Shown piece by piece: positions 54,879 to 64,000 of a stretch of 64,000 nucleotides of DNA (positions within the stretch are counted from its first letter, which is position 1; each line of letters starts with the position of its first letter). The translations under genes were made by a program, and so were the position numbers. This DNA is from an uncultured Prevotellaceae bacterium (GTDB lineage Bacteria; Bacteroidota; Bacteroidia; Bacteroidales; Bacteroidaceae): assembly GCA_946402905.1 (NCBI GenBank), contig CAMIYC010000002.1:62001-126000 (forward strand), read 5' to 3'. Below the pieces are notes generated by a model. The model searched no databases, was not told where the DNA came from, and worked only from the letters and a program-made list of their open reading frames with translations.

Positions 54879-57800
54879 TTATAGGTAAAGCTTAAAACCG
54901 ATGTTATAACGCCTGACAGTGGGGTAAGCACCTCCGCCGCCGCTCCATCCGTAGTTGCTCTCACGGTCGTCGGGCATCTTGGTGATGAGGAAGAGGTTGT
55001 TGGCATTGAGGTAAATCTTGAGGCTTGTGAAGCCCAGATTCTTGATCCATCCCTTTGTCCATGTGTAAGCGACCTCCACGTTTTTCAGTCGGAAGTAGGA
55101 GCCGTCGAAGAGGAATTGTGTGCCGTTGTTGTAGGACACCTGTGTGTTGAATCTCGGTACGACCACCTTTCCTGTGCCGTCTGCCGGATTCCACCATTTC
55201 CCATTGTCGTATACGGTGAGGAGCTGATCGGGGAAGGAGGTGAGGGTCACGTCGCGTGTGACGCCTGTCACACCGTACATCTGCGCAAACATGCTCCATC
55301 CTTTCCACTCCCATCCTACAGTGGCGTTGTAGGTGTGCTCCGGTGTGCCGGTGTATCCGTAAGGAGCCTGGTCGTTGGTCTCATCTACTTTGCCGTCACC
55401 ATTGAAGTCTACGATGTAATGGTCGCCGATGAGCACCTGGCTGTCGTTTGACTCGCGTTCAGGCACGCTATAAAGTTCATCGTAGTTGCCGATAAATCCA
55501 TTGTCGATGAATGAGGTATACTGCCCCTGCGAATAGCCCTGTGCCTTGCGGTACGACGGTATCAACGCGGGGTCGTCTTTCAGCTTGATGATGTTGTGGG
55601 CGTAGGTGTAGTTGGCGTTGGTCCAGAAGCGCATGCCGTTTTTGAGCACCTTGTTGAAGCGCACTTCGAATTCGAAACCGGTGTTTTTGATCTTACCCTT
55701 GTTGATGTCCGGTGTCTTGGCCGCACCATAGTAGGAGGGTACCGATCGGTCGCTTCCGAAAATGAAGATGTCGTATCGGTCGTCGCGGAACCAGTCGAAG
55801 CTACCTGCGAACATGCCACCGAGGATGGCATAGTCAAAGCCGAGGTTTTTCTTGGATACGGTGGCCCAGCGGAGGTCGGGCATGGCTACGCTTGCTTCCT
55901 TATATCCTGTGAAGATGCTTTGGGAGTTGTCGATGTTCATGGTGAAGGGTCCTATCACTTGCCAGTTGGTGAGGTATGCCCAGCGGTCTCCCGCGCTGTC
56001 GTCACCAATCTCGCCGATAGATCCGCGGATTTTGAACATGTCGATGATGCGCTTCTCTTTGAGTCTTCTCATAAATTTCTCTTCCGAGAGCATCCATCCT
56101 GCTGCTCCTGAGCAGAAGAAGGCGAAGCGGTTGTCGGGGGAGAATTTCTGTGAGCCGTTGTATGCACCGTTGAACTCGGCGAAGTACTTGTCCATCAGGT
56201 CGTATGTGGTACGAAACACCCAGTCTTCACGTTTGAACTCAAGGTCGGCGTTGCCGGCGTTGATGCGTCTCTTCCAGTTGCCCATCACTGTGATGTTGTG
56301 TACGCCGAATTCGCGCCCCCAGAAGAGCTGTAGCGACATTTCGGTAGCACGGCTTGTGGAACTGACTCTACCTGCCTGATGCTCCCAGTCGCGTTTTTCG
56401 AAGAAGTCGAAGCCTGTAGTCGCGAAGATTTCGTTCTCAAAAAGCAGTTGTCCGTCTTCAGGCTTGATGTAGGCCGTGTTGTTGACGTGGCCGCCACCTC
56501 CGTTGGGTCCGTTGGCTATACCTCGGTTCCCCTCTCTGAATTCATTGTCCCATGAGATGGTACCGCGTGCGATGAGTCCCTTGGTCACGAAATCGAGGTT
56601 TTGCTCCAGTGAGAAGTCAGTGAAAATACGGGTGATGGTGCCCAGTTCATATCCCGATGTGGCCACGTTCATGGGCGAGTTGGCCATGTTGGAGGCTGCC
56701 AGCCTGGAGTATCCCCATGCACCGTTGGCAAATCTTACAGGATAGACGTTGGGTGGCATGCGGTATGCTCCGGCCCATTGTTGCTGCTGGAAGAACTCTC
56801 CGCTGTTACCATAATAATAGCGTGGTGTCTTCTGCTGGGCATTGGAGCCTGCGAGGTTGACCCTGAACTGTGTGGTCTTCGTGATCTGGAAGTCGAGGTT
56901 GGAGCGCACATTCAAGCGGTTGTAAGAATATCCGCCCTCGTAGCCCTGGTGGTTGTCCCAGATCCTGGTCATGTCGCCTTCGTTCTGGAAGTCGAATGCC
57001 ACGAAATATTTCACGAATTTGGTACCACCAGACAGATTGATGTTGGTATTATAAGATAAGGTGAAGTCTTTGAACATCTCTTCCTGCCAGTCGATGTTAG
57101 GATAACGCTCAGCCTGACTATAGTCGCCCAGGTAGTCTCCGTATGCGTTGTAGTTGGGCTTCACTGTATAGTCCTGGTTGCGGAAGTTGTCGATGAAGGT
57201 TTGTGGGCGATAGTAAGCCCATGAGGCTGCACCGCCGAGGGCAAGCTCATGCTCGATGGCCTGGTTGCGCAGCATGTAGCCGTCGTACGAGTCATATTTA
57301 CGGGGCAGTTTCGACACCGCCTTGAGCGTGGCGTTGAATCCTACGTCGATTCTTGCCTTGCCTTCCACACCGCGCTTGGTGGTGATGAGGATCACACCGT
57401 TGGCACCCTCCACACCGTATACGGCAGTGGCAGATGCGTCTTTGAGCACAGAGATGGTTGCAACGGATGTGATATCGACAGACTTGATCTCACGCTTGAC
57501 GCCATCGACAAGGATGAGAGGCTGGGCGTCTTGGTTCCATGCAGCCGCGCCGCGGATGTAGATACGGGGGTCTTCCTCGCCAGGCTGTCCTGTGGATGCG
57601 ATGGTGGCGATACCTGGCAGGTTACCAGTCAGGGCCGCGCTGACACTTCCGATACCTGCGGAACGTTCAAGCACTTCGCCCGTGGTCTGGGTGATAGCTC
57701 CCACCACAGAGGCTTTCTTTTGCTGACCGTATCCCACAACCACGACTTCTTCCAACTGGTTGTCTTCTTCAAGCGCAACCTGGATGTTTCGCTGTTTTCC

Positions 57801-58100
57801 GACTTTGGTCTCCTTTGTAGACATGCCTACGTAGGAGAACACCAGCACCGACTGTTCGGAGGGTACTGTCAACTGGAAGTTACCGTCGATATCAGTTACC
57901 GTTCCCAGGGCACTTTGTCCTTTTACTATTACCGTCGCTCCGATCAAGGGCTCACCGGTGTTGTCTGTGACTGTACCCCTTACATTGATGTTGCCCTGTG
58001 CATATAGCACTGTGTTGAAGACGAACAGCATCAGAATAGCGGGAATGGTCTGTCTAATCAGTTGCTTTAGATTGTTAGATTTTGACAGATTTTGATTCAT
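54879..58100 (-). CDS. SusC-type TonB-dependent transporter (first pair, operon head)
   Basis: 1073 residues from MNQNLSKSNN at 58100. A longer in-frame start at 58229 lies upstream of the promoter box. The signal peptide ends at VLYAQ. Carboxypeptidase-D-like domain (NINVRGTVTDNTGEPLIGATVIVKG), a LEEVVVVGYG TonB-box region, plug (NLPGIATIASTGQPGEEDPRIYIRG, ANGVILITTKRG) and a barrel ending RRYNIGFKLYL. It heads an operon of seven genes down to the CBM-rich protein. The order SusC-D-C-D resembles xylan (Xus) loci, but the substrate is not proven. Confidence 0.92.
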   Translation of the reverse strand: MNQNLSKSNNLKQLIRQTIPAILMLFVFNTVLYAQGNINVRGTVTDNTGEPLIGATVIVKGQSALGTVTDIDGNFQLTVPSEQSVLVFSYVGMSTKETKVGKQRNIQVALEEDNQLEEVVVVGYGQQKKASVVGAITQTTGEVLERSAGIGSVSAALTGNLPGIATIASTGQPGEEDPRIYIRGAAAWNQDAQPLILVDGVKREIKSVDITSVATISVLKDASATAVYGVEGANGVILITTKRGVEGKARIDVGFNATLKAVSKLPRKYDSYDGYMLRNQAIEHELALGGAASWAYYRPQTFIDNFRNQDYTVKPNYNAYGDYLGDYSQAERYPNIDWQEEMFKDFTLSYNTNINLSGGTKFVKYFVAFDFQNEGDMTRIWDNHQGYEGGYSYNRLNVRSNLDFQITKTTQFRVNLAGSNAQQKTPRYYYGNSGEFFQQQQWAGAYRMPPNVYPVRFANGAWGYSRLAASNMANSPMNVATSGYELGTITRIFTDFSLEQNLDFVTKGLIARGTISWDNEFREGNRGIANGPNGGGGHVNNTAYIKPEDGQLLFENEIFATTGFDFFEKRDWEHQAGRVSSTSRATEMSLQLFWGREFGVHNITVMGNWKRRINAGNADLEFKREDWVFRTTYDLMDKYFAEFNGAYNGSQKFSPDNRFAFFCSGAAGWMLSEEKFMRRLKEKRIIDMFKIRGSIGEIGDDSAGDRWAYLTNWQVIGPFTMNIDNSQSIFTGYKEASVAMPDLRWATVSKKNLGFDYAILGGMFAGSFDWFRDDRYDIFIFGSDRSVPSYYGAAKTPDINKGKIKNTGFEFEVRFNKVLKNGMRFWTNANYTYAHNIIKLKDDPALIPSYRKAQGYSQGQYTSFIDNGFIGNYDELYSVPERESNDSQVLIGDHYIVDFNGDGKVDETNDQAPYGYTGTPEHTYNATVGWEWKGWSMFAQMYGVTGVTRDVTLTSFPDQLLTVYDNGKWWNPADGTGKVVVPRFNTQVSYNNGTQFLFDGSYFRLKNVEVAYTWTKGWIKNLGFTSLKIYLNANNLFLITKMPDDRESNYGWSGGGGAYPTVRRYNIGFKLYL

Positions 58101-58162
58101 AATGCTATAGTTAGATAAGATAATAATTTTAAATTTTGACAAATTTTGGCTAATATTGGGTA

Positions 58163-58170
58163 CAAAATTA
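58163..58170 (-). promoter_or_regulatory. -7 box of the tandem SusC/SusD operon
   Basis: TAATTTTG on the minus strand, 62 nt before the SusC start. No consensus TTG at proper distance, as expected if an activator encoded elsewhere is needed. Nothing else is evident in 58171-58344. Confidence 0.4.
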
Positions 58171-58344
58171 TTAATAATGCTGAAATTTTTGATTTTTGTG
58201 TGTTTCAAAAACTTTTTATTTTGCAACATTCTTTCAAATTACAATCAAATTGAGATATTTGATGGCATTCGGGAGTGTTGTGCCCTTTTGAAGACTATTA
58301 TCAGAAAGTGTCATTCATGGTATCCGGGCAAGTCTTACATTTGG

Positions 58345-59322
58345 CTATTTCACACTCAGGTGCGTATGCCCGTTGGGCAGTGAAGCTGGTGGTGTGACGT
58401 TGGGCATGTTGATCTTGCTGGTGAGAATGGCTATCTTCTCCGCTCCCTCTTTTCCCTTGTAATCACCAGTGCTTTTTACAGCCCCATAGCCTTCGGGCAG
58501 GATGTAGTCTCCCACGATGGTGTAATGGTTGGTGGCACATGTCTTGGCTTTTTTCATGTCAGCCCTGTAGTTGTCGTAGGTCAGTTGCCCCACCTCGACG
58601 CTCGACTTGATGAGCTTGTTGATGGGGGCATTCATGTTGAACTGCAGTAAGGCCGGTATATCGTATTCGCATTTGGAGCGTACCGTGGGGATGCGCTCCT
58701 GGAATACCCAGTCGTAGAGGAATGTGGGTCTGGTGCTTGTGATATTGTATTGATATTCGATAATGCTGCCGGCTTCGATGTCGGGCACCACCACGTGCAT
58801 GACCATATAGTTGCCGTCCAGGCGTTCTTTTGTGTAAGAGTCGGTCTTGATGGTCTTTTTTACCACTTTTCCTTTCTCATTCTTTGTGAAAACCTTGATG
58901 CTCAAATCCGACACCTCGTCACTATAGAAGGATAGACTGTCGTCGGCATTAAAGTAGGTGATGTCGATGTTGGCGTGCCTGGCTCCTTCTGGTCTGAGGA
59001 TTTTTGTGCGGAGCTTCACCTCATATTTTACGAGGATATTGCTTTCTTCGATATCGTTTTTGCCAAAATCCATCAGATTGTCAAGGCTGACATCGTTGAA
59101 AGCCTGGTTGGTGTTGAACAACTGATCTGAAAGTTGATAGGTGACTTTCATGGTCTTGCATAGAATGATGGCATCTGCATTGATGGCGTCGCCCCATCCG
59201 GTGTATTCCCATTCCATGCTTGACGGCTTCCCGAATTTTTCATTGGGCAACTGTGCTTGAGCCGTGCTCCCGCCAATCAGAAATGCGGCCAGTATACAAA
59301 AATGCTTTAAAAGTGCTTTCAT
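58345..59322 (-). CDS. Exported DUF3857-like protein, transglutaminase part absent
   Basis: 325 residues with a signal peptide (GGSTAQAQ). The body fits the DUF3857 domain: ADAIILCKTMKVTYQ, IKVFTKNEKGKVVKK, DGNYMVMHVVVPDIEAGSIIEYQYNI and LYDWVFQERIPTVRSKCEYDIP. In most relatives a transglutaminase-like domain follows, giving over 600 residues; here the protein ends soon after DUF3857. It has its own promoter box (TATCTTTG at 59381-59374 on the minus strand). Function unknown. Confidence 0.65.
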   Translation of the reverse strand: MKALLKHFCILAAFLIGGSTAQAQLPNEKFGKPSSMEWEYTGWGDAINADAIILCKTMKVTYQLSDQLFNTNQAFNDVSLDNLMDFGKNDIEESNILVKYEVKLRTKILRPEGARHANIDITYFNADDSLSFYSDEVSDLSIKVFTKNEKGKVVKKTIKTDSYTKERLDGNYMVMHVVVPDIEAGSIIEYQYNITSTRPTFLYDWVFQERIPTVRSKCEYDIPALLQFNMNAPINKLIKSSVEVGQLTYDNYRADMKKAKTCATNHYTIVGDYILPEGYGAVKSTGDYKGKEGAEKIAILTSKINMPNVTPPASLPNGHTHLSVK

Positions 59323-59504
59323 GACGATTTGATGAATAAAGTGTTACAAAGACTGCTTATGCTGAATCATCAGCAAAGATAGGAAAAAAAAGGAAATAAT
59401 CATCATTTTTGGTTGATTTTTTCTTATTTCTTTTTTAGGGTGTCCTTTTGCAGGCCGTCGCAGTGTGCAGATATGGCGACTAAAAAAGGCATGCCTCAGT
59501 CCTG

Positions 59505-59601
59505 TCTGTTGCGTTGACAACGCAACAAACGGAACGGAGGGGGCGGCACCAGGGCTATGCTGCTGTATAGGGGCGAGGGCCTATGCTGCCGTATAGGGGC
59601 G
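59505..59601. repeat. Intergenic palindrome and 26-bp direct repeat
   Basis: GTTGCGTTG-A-CAACGCAAC is a perfect hairpin near 59507-59525. CTATGCTGC(T/C)GTATAGGGGC then occurs at 59555 and again at 59581. These fill the gap between the phosphatase and DUF3857 genes; no coding sequence is seen in 59323-59684. Confidence 0.6.
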
Positions 59602-59684
59602 TCGGTGGGCGCAGCAGTCAGCGACGGGCTCGCTTCCGCTGCCCTTATGGATGTAAAGGTCGATGCCTCTTGAGTCTGTAGTTT

Positions 59685-60572
59685 TTATTTCCTGATGGTT
59701 TTGTGCCCGTTGACAATCATTACACCTTTTTCATTATTATTGGCGGGTGTGCCGTCGATACGGTAGATTTGTGCAGAGCCTTCCCTTTGCAAGGTGGGGG
59801 AGTGGGTCACTTTTGATATGCCCTCTGTCTTCTCTTTGAATTCTGCACGCGCTCGGGCCAGTTGTCCGATGAAACGCTCATGGTTGCGTATCATCTGATA
59901 GAGTACGGTGCCAGCCATCCGTCCGGCATCCACGTCGCTCTGCCAATGATAGCCGGCAATGACGCGGCTTTGACCGAACTCATAGCCACGCGTGAGAAGA
60001 CCCTCCATGGCCTCCGGCGAGGTGTTGATATCCGCCAGCAGCAGGGCTGAGGTCCAACCCAGCACGGTATGGCCAGAGGGATACGAGCCCTCAAGACGGT
60101 GCTTCTCTTCCTTCTCAGGCACGATGGTGCCCTCATTGTAGTAGGCGTAGGGGCGCATGCGGTTGAAGTAAGCCTTGGCGTCAGAGTAGATGCTGTCGCA
60201 CGAGGCACACACGTCTTGCAGGATGCTATATATCTCAGGGGTGTCTTCCTTGGTAATCTCCAGTCCGAAGATGCCTCCAAACTCTTCGATGATTGTAGCC
60301 ATGCTATATACGGCATCGCGCTTGGCCTGGGCGCAGCGTGCCTCGTCGAGCCGCATCAGTTTCCCCCATAGATACTGTGACTGGTCGGCTACAAACCTTG
60401 CAGATTCAAACTCTGGCGGTGCCGGCAGGATATTGGCCATATTGGGCAGTTGAGCCTTGGTAAAATACGCATGTCCGTTCTTTTCATCGCCAGCAGCCTG
60501 GACATTGGCCATGCCACAGAATAATAACGCTGTGGCCAGCACATACATTTTTTTCATCTTCATTTTCATCAT
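59685..60572 (-). CDS. Class A non-specific acid phosphatase (PAP2 family)
   Basis: 295 residues from MMKMKMKKMY. The signal peptide ends near ANVQAAG. The three phosphatase motifs are present: KAYFNRMRP near 138, GSYPSGHT near 166, and SRVIAGYHWQSDVDAGR near 203, the PhoN/PhoC class A pattern. It should remove phosphate from organic phosphomonoesters in the periplasm or at the surface. The last 30 residues (IYRIDGTPANNNEKGVMIVNG...) match the sorting-type tail of other exported proteins here. It has its own promoter (TATCTTTG at 60651-60644). Confidence 0.88.
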   Translation of the reverse strand: MMKMKMKKMYVLATALLFCGMANVQAAGDEKNGHAYFTKAQLPNMANILPAPPEFESARFVADQSQYLWGKLMRLDEARCAQAKRDAVYSMATIIEEFGGIFGLEITKEDTPEIYSILQDVCASCDSIYSDAKAYFNRMRPYAYYNEGTIVPEKEEKHRLEGSYPSGHTVLGWTSALLLADINTSPEAMEGLLTRGYEFGQSRVIAGYHWQSDVDAGRMAGTVLYQMIRNHERFIGQLARARAEFKEKTEGISKVTHSPTLQREGSAQIYRIDGTPANNNEKGVMIVNGHKTIRK

Positions 60573-60643
60573 CTTTCTTAGTTTATAATTTTTATGTCGA
60601 AGATCTATGTGTAAAATCATTTACACTATTTACACTGTGATTG

Positions 60644-60651
60644 CAAAGATA
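60644..60651 (-). promoter_or_regulatory. -7 box of the acid phosphatase gene
   Basis: TATCTTTG on the minus strand, about 70 nt before the start. In the rest of 60652-61078, TATTTTTG (60849-60856) and TATCTTTG (61022-61029) on the plus strand look like further -7 boxes, without an obvious gene after them. Confidence 0.45.
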
Positions 60652-61078
60652 AAAAAAAATATTCAAACGTCGGTGACTTGACTTGTTTTTAGGAGAATTC
60701 AGCCATTTTATCACATTTTTTATAGAAATAGTGATGAAAAATCGTATCCGAATCTCCGTTCTTGTGGTATGTCTGTTTACAAACTCCCAAAAATTAGAAA
60801 AAAGAGTTGATTTTTTCAGCAAGTCTGCCTTTTCTTATTTTTTTTTATTATTTTTGCACAATGTTTAACTATTATCCACAGACAGATCAGCACCATCAAC
60901 GTCTGCGAAGGATGCGTCAATTTTCGTAGCCTATTCTTCATTTTGTCGCAAAATCCTTGCTGATGTCGCAACAAGTGAAAAAAAATGTAATTTTAAGTCA
61001 GCAGGCAATGAGAAAAACAGATATCTTTGCATGAACCTTGTCCAGTTCTACTCTCAGTAGACACCTGTCTTCTCTTTT

Positions 61079-61108
61079 TTGAATATATTGATAAAAATTA
61101 TACTTTTG
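61079..61108 (+). promoter_or_regulatory. Promoter of the GLUG-repeat protein
   Basis: TTG at 61079-61081, a 19-nt spacer and TACTTTTG at 61101-61108; the ATG at 61115 follows within a few nucleotides of the expected start site. Confidence 0.6.
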
Positions 61109-61114
61109 CGGAAT

Positions 61115-64000
61115 ATGAACAATGATTTGAAAACAAGACATCAGCACAGGCGAAGCGCCTTTAAGCTGTTGGCCATTCTATTGGCATTGTTTGCGTCGGC
61201 TGTGCCCCGGGCGGCACTGGCCGACGAGAATGAGAACACGGCACTCTACATGGTGACCGTCGCTGGTATAGACCAGTTGAAATTTGAGATGCCTATCTAT
61301 GACGACGAAGGCTACGACGGCTGGATAGACAACGGCTGGGTTTATGTCACCCCCGAGGGGGGTAACAAGCAGACCCTGTTGCGCTATTACACCAAAGAAG
61401 CCAGCCACAACCCTACGGCCCATTTTTACAAGGGCGTCGACGGCCCCATGGTGCTGAAGCGCGACCGTGACTACTCCGACGTGACGGTGACGACCTCTGA
61501 GCAGAAAGCCGAGATTCCTTTCATGACAGGGTCTTCAAATAATGTGTGCAAGCTCTATCTTACGTGGACGGTACCCAACTCCATGCGTGGCAAGTCGCTT
61601 AAGATCTCATGGTCTGTCCACAAGAAGGGTAATGGTCCTATTGGCCCTGCCGGCGAGAGTACGTGTGATATCAACATCAACCCCACGACTGTATGGTTTT
61701 CCGCGGCTCCCGAGCTCACCAAGCCTTCTCTGATGGAACCGATGCTGGGTTTCGACGCCGATCATGCTGGAGAGACGATGGTCATCTACACCATGGCCTC
61801 CAGCGATATCAAGAGCATGAAGGCATTCTACACCGAGGTGAATGGGAAAAGTGAGACACGACGGGAGAAATTCTTAGACTCCGACATGTCGGGCTTCCTC
61901 ACCCTCGATGCCTCCAAGTGCTACAAGGATGTCTATCTCCAGTCCAAATACGTCGACTCCGAGGGTAAGGTGCGTGTGGCCGATTCCGACCCTATCGTCG
62001 TGCCCACGCTTCACCAGCCCTACGACCTTACGGCCACGCTGCAGGAAGACGGCACGGTGAGCATCAGCTGGAAATGCCGCAACAAAGAGTGGAACGACAT
62101 CAATCCCAACGACACGTGGGATATCCAGCGCAACACCACCGGTGCCCTCAATGCCACTGCGAAATGGGTCTCGCTCGACCCCGTGTCGTTTCTCAATACC
62201 GACACCACCTACACCACCACCGACTTCACACTGGCTTCCGACTACCAGGGCCAGCCGGTCTATTACCGTGTGCGCCGCACCTCCACCGCGGCATGGGACT
62301 GGCGTGAGGGCACTTATGCCCAGACGCAGTTGCCATACGTGGTGATGCTGCCTGCCGTTGGTGACGCCACCGTCACCCGTGGCACCTGGAGTGACGTCAG
62401 CCATCCCATCGACTTCACCTTCGGTTTCGGTGGTCCGCAATACGACAGTCAGGGACGCTTTATCTTGCGCACAGCCGCCGACTGGGAGGCCCTGGCCCAG
62501 CTGGTCAACAGCCGCACCGGCGATATCAATGTGGTGATGGCATCCGACATCGACCTGGGTAAGAGCCAGACGATGATCGGTACCAAATCACGTCCCTATC
62601 GCGGCACTTTCGACGGCAACGGACATATCCTGACGGTACATTATGTAGACACCATCCACCAATACGTAGCTCCTTTTGCCTATGTGACGAGTAGTCCCAC
62701 TTTCTGCAATCTGCATGTGGCGGGTACGATCCTCGCCAAAGAAAAATTCACCGGCGGACTGATCGGACTTGCCTCCAGCTTCACATATATCAACAACTGC
62801 CGCTCTTCTGTATCGCTGACCACCAAGATCACAGGCGACGCTACCAGCGGTGGCTTTGTATCCCATCAGCAAATAGGTGCTACTCACATCGACAATTGTA
62901 TCTTCGATGGTTCTCTGGTAGGTCCCAAAGCCCATAGCTTCGGCGGCTTCATCGGATGGTCAGAAGGCAGACCCGTCATCAGGAACTGCCTGTTCGCTCC
63001 TGTGAAGGTCGAGATAGACCCCACTCTCACTTCATGCCGCAACTTTGCCCGTGTAAGGAATTCTGCTGAGATACAAGACTGTAGCTATCTGACATCCATA
63101 GAAGGTCTGGAGACCGATTCCAAGGGCTACTATATCCTGCGCAATGCCGAGGACTGGGATAAGTTCAGGCAGAAAGTGCTGGACGCCGGAGGCAATAGTG
63201 ATGTCAATGCGATCATGGCCAATGACTTCGTGGCAGTATATTCCATTGGATACCGTAACGACGTACCCTACCGCGGTACCTTCGACGGCAACGGCCATAC
63301 GCTGACCGTGAACATCAACAGCCCCCAGTCGGCTTTTATAGCTCCGTTCTCACGCATCAAAAATGCCACCATCAAGAATGTCACGGTGAGAGGTCTCCTC
63401 AGGGGTAGCATCCACACTGCGGGTCTCGTGGGTATGGCAGAGAACGGTTCGACCAATTACTTGGACAACTGCCACGTCGCTGCCGACATCATCACCACAG
63501 AGTATCATGCCGGCGGCATCATGGGACACGGACATTCTGCCAAGAACTATATCCGCAACTGCCTCTTCGACGGCACTATTACGGCTGAGTACTACAACGT
63601 CAACTCGTATGCCGGTGCTTTTATGGGCTGGGAAGACGGCGGCACGTCCAATGTAATACAAAACAATCTGGAGGACGGCACCTATACCAATTTCAACCAT
63701 GCCGGTATGAACTATGTCGCTTCTGGTAGTGCCTACGGCGGCACCAATGGCTGGTCTACCCATGGATGGGGTGAGACTAACGCTGTAGGTGGTCTCAGCA
63801 GCAACGAACTGGTCGCCAAGCTTGGATCCGGCAACTGGCAGCCCTTCGGTTTGCTTGCCGTGCCCAAGTTGACAGAAGTCGAGCTCGGCCAAGGCACCAA
63901 CGCTCAGGACTTGAGCACCTCGCTACTGCTCAAAGCGCTGGGTGATCAGTGGGAGCACAGTGGTGTGTATCCTACCCCCCGACTCAATACATCCTCCTCC
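61115..64000 (+). CDS. Large secreted GLUG-repeat / Fn3 surface protein (3' end outside window)
   Basis: 962 codons are open to the window edge, beginning MNNDLKTRHQHRRSAFKLL, with a signal peptide ending ALADE. Residues about 300-400 contain an Fn3-like domain (PYDLTATLQEDGTVSISWKC). Then comes a GLUG-type beta-helix in two copies: RPYRGTFDGNGHILTVHY / VPYRGTFDGNGHTLTVNI, GGLIGLASSFTYINNC, GGFIGWSEGRPVIRNC and AGLVGMAENGSTNYLDNC. GLUG repeats occur in adhesins and surface-binding proteins. Length and C-terminal sorting signal cannot be seen. Confidence 0.75.
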   Translation, partial: MNNDLKTRHQHRRSAFKLLAILLALFASAVPRAALADENENTALYMVTVAGIDQLKFEMPIYDDEGYDGWIDNGWVYVTPEGGNKQTLLRYYTKEASHNPTAHFYKGVDGPMVLKRDRDYSDVTVTTSEQKAEIPFMTGSSNNVCKLYLTWTVPNSMRGKSLKISWSVHKKGNGPIGPAGESTCDININPTTVWFSAAPELTKPSLMEPMLGFDADHAGETMVIYTMASSDIKSMKAFYTEVNGKSETRREKFLDSDMSGFLTLDASKCYKDVYLQSKYVDSEGKVRVADSDPIVVPTLHQPYDLTATLQEDGTVSISWKCRNKEWNDINPNDTWDIQRNTTGALNATAKWVSLDPVSFLNTDTTYTTTDFTLASDYQGQPVYYRVRRTSTAAWDWREGTYAQTQLPYVVMLPAVGDATVTRGTWSDVSHPIDFTFGFGGPQYDSQGRFILRTAADWEALAQLVNSRTGDINVVMASDIDLGKSQTMIGTKSRPYRGTFDGNGHILTVHYVDTIHQYVAPFAYVTSSPTFCNLHVAGTILAKEKFTGGLIGLASSFTYINNCRSSVSLTTKITGDATSGGFVSHQQIGATHIDNCIFDGSLVGPKAHSFGGFIGWSEGRPVIRNCLFAPVKVEIDPTLTSCRNFARVRNSAEIQDCSYLTSIEGLETDSKGYYILRNAEDWDKFRQKVLDAGGNSDVNAIMANDFVAVYSIGYRNDVPYRGTFDGNGHTLTVNINSPQSAFIAPFSRIKNATIKNVTVRGLLRGSIHTAGLVGMAENGSTNYLDNCHVAADIITTEYHAGGIMGHGHSAKNYIRNCLFDGTITAEYYNVNSYAGAFMGWEDGGTSNVIQNNLEDGTYTNFNHAGMNYVASGSAYGGTNGWSTHGWGETNAVGGLSSNELVAKLGSGNWQPFGLLAVPKLTEVELGQGTNAQDLSTSLLLKALGDQWEHSGVYPTPRLNTSSS

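Overview
The window looks like chromosomal DNA of a Prevotella-type member of the Bacteroidales. The evidence is several SusC/SusD pairs, a hybrid two-component sensor with an AraC-type output, BspA-like and choice-of-anchor proteins with a short shared C-terminal tail, and repeated promoter boxes of the Bacteroidetes form TTG-N19/20-TAnnTTTG. Most genes are moderately GC-rich. The first 2 kb are clearly AT-rich and look foreign. I found no tRNA, rRNA, CRISPR array or complete transposase gene.

Layout. 1-2060: AT-rich secreted protein with a Cys/His peptidase-like motif. 2066-4567: BspA-like protein and a convergent GH28 pectinase, separated by a strong terminator. 5018-9952: giant multi-domain surface protein. 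10109-24903: a fructan utilisation locus (sensor, SusC, SusD, DUF4960 lipoprotein, surface GH32, periplasmic GH32, MFS fructose carrier, fructokinase). The order closely follows the characterised levan/fructan locus of Bacteroides thetaiotaomicron. Its regulator lacks the histidine-kinase ATPase domain, and a rod-shaped RNA resembling 6S RNA sits between regulator and SusC. 25047-27769: a two-gene unit for a beta-helix carbohydrate-binding protein and a small tail protein, plus an outer-membrane barrel. 28026-32850: tryptophanase and a PadR-PspC pair, interspersed with three identical 192-bp fold-back MITEs and an array of REP-like palindromes. 32914-38110: a seven-gene operon (MATE exporter, cytidylate-kinase-like protein, phosphoesterase, an overlooked 59-aa membrane protein, RmlB, FdtA, acyltransferase). 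38253-42537: flavodoxin-like protein, then a c-haem TolB-like lipoprotein paired with a DUF6057-like membrane protein. 42729-58100: a second polysaccharide locus with two tandem SusC/SusD pairs, a DUF1735/DUF5627-type lipoprotein, a catalytically degenerate GH10 lipoprotein and a CBM-rich secreted protein. It carries no visible active enzyme and no regulator. 58345-64000: DUF3857-like protein, class A acid phosphatase, and the start of a large GLUG-repeat surface protein that runs off the window.

How it works together. In the fructan locus, polymer would be cut at the surface by the lipoprotein GH32, imported through SusC/SusD, trimmed in the periplasm by the second GH32, carried inward as fructose and phosphorylated. 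The second locus looks specialised for binding and uptake, with degradation supplied from elsewhere. The most unusual items are the kinase-less hybrid regulator, the pseudo-GH10, the MITE family inserted at gene ends, the 6S-like RNA and the short ORF in the tryptophanase leader.
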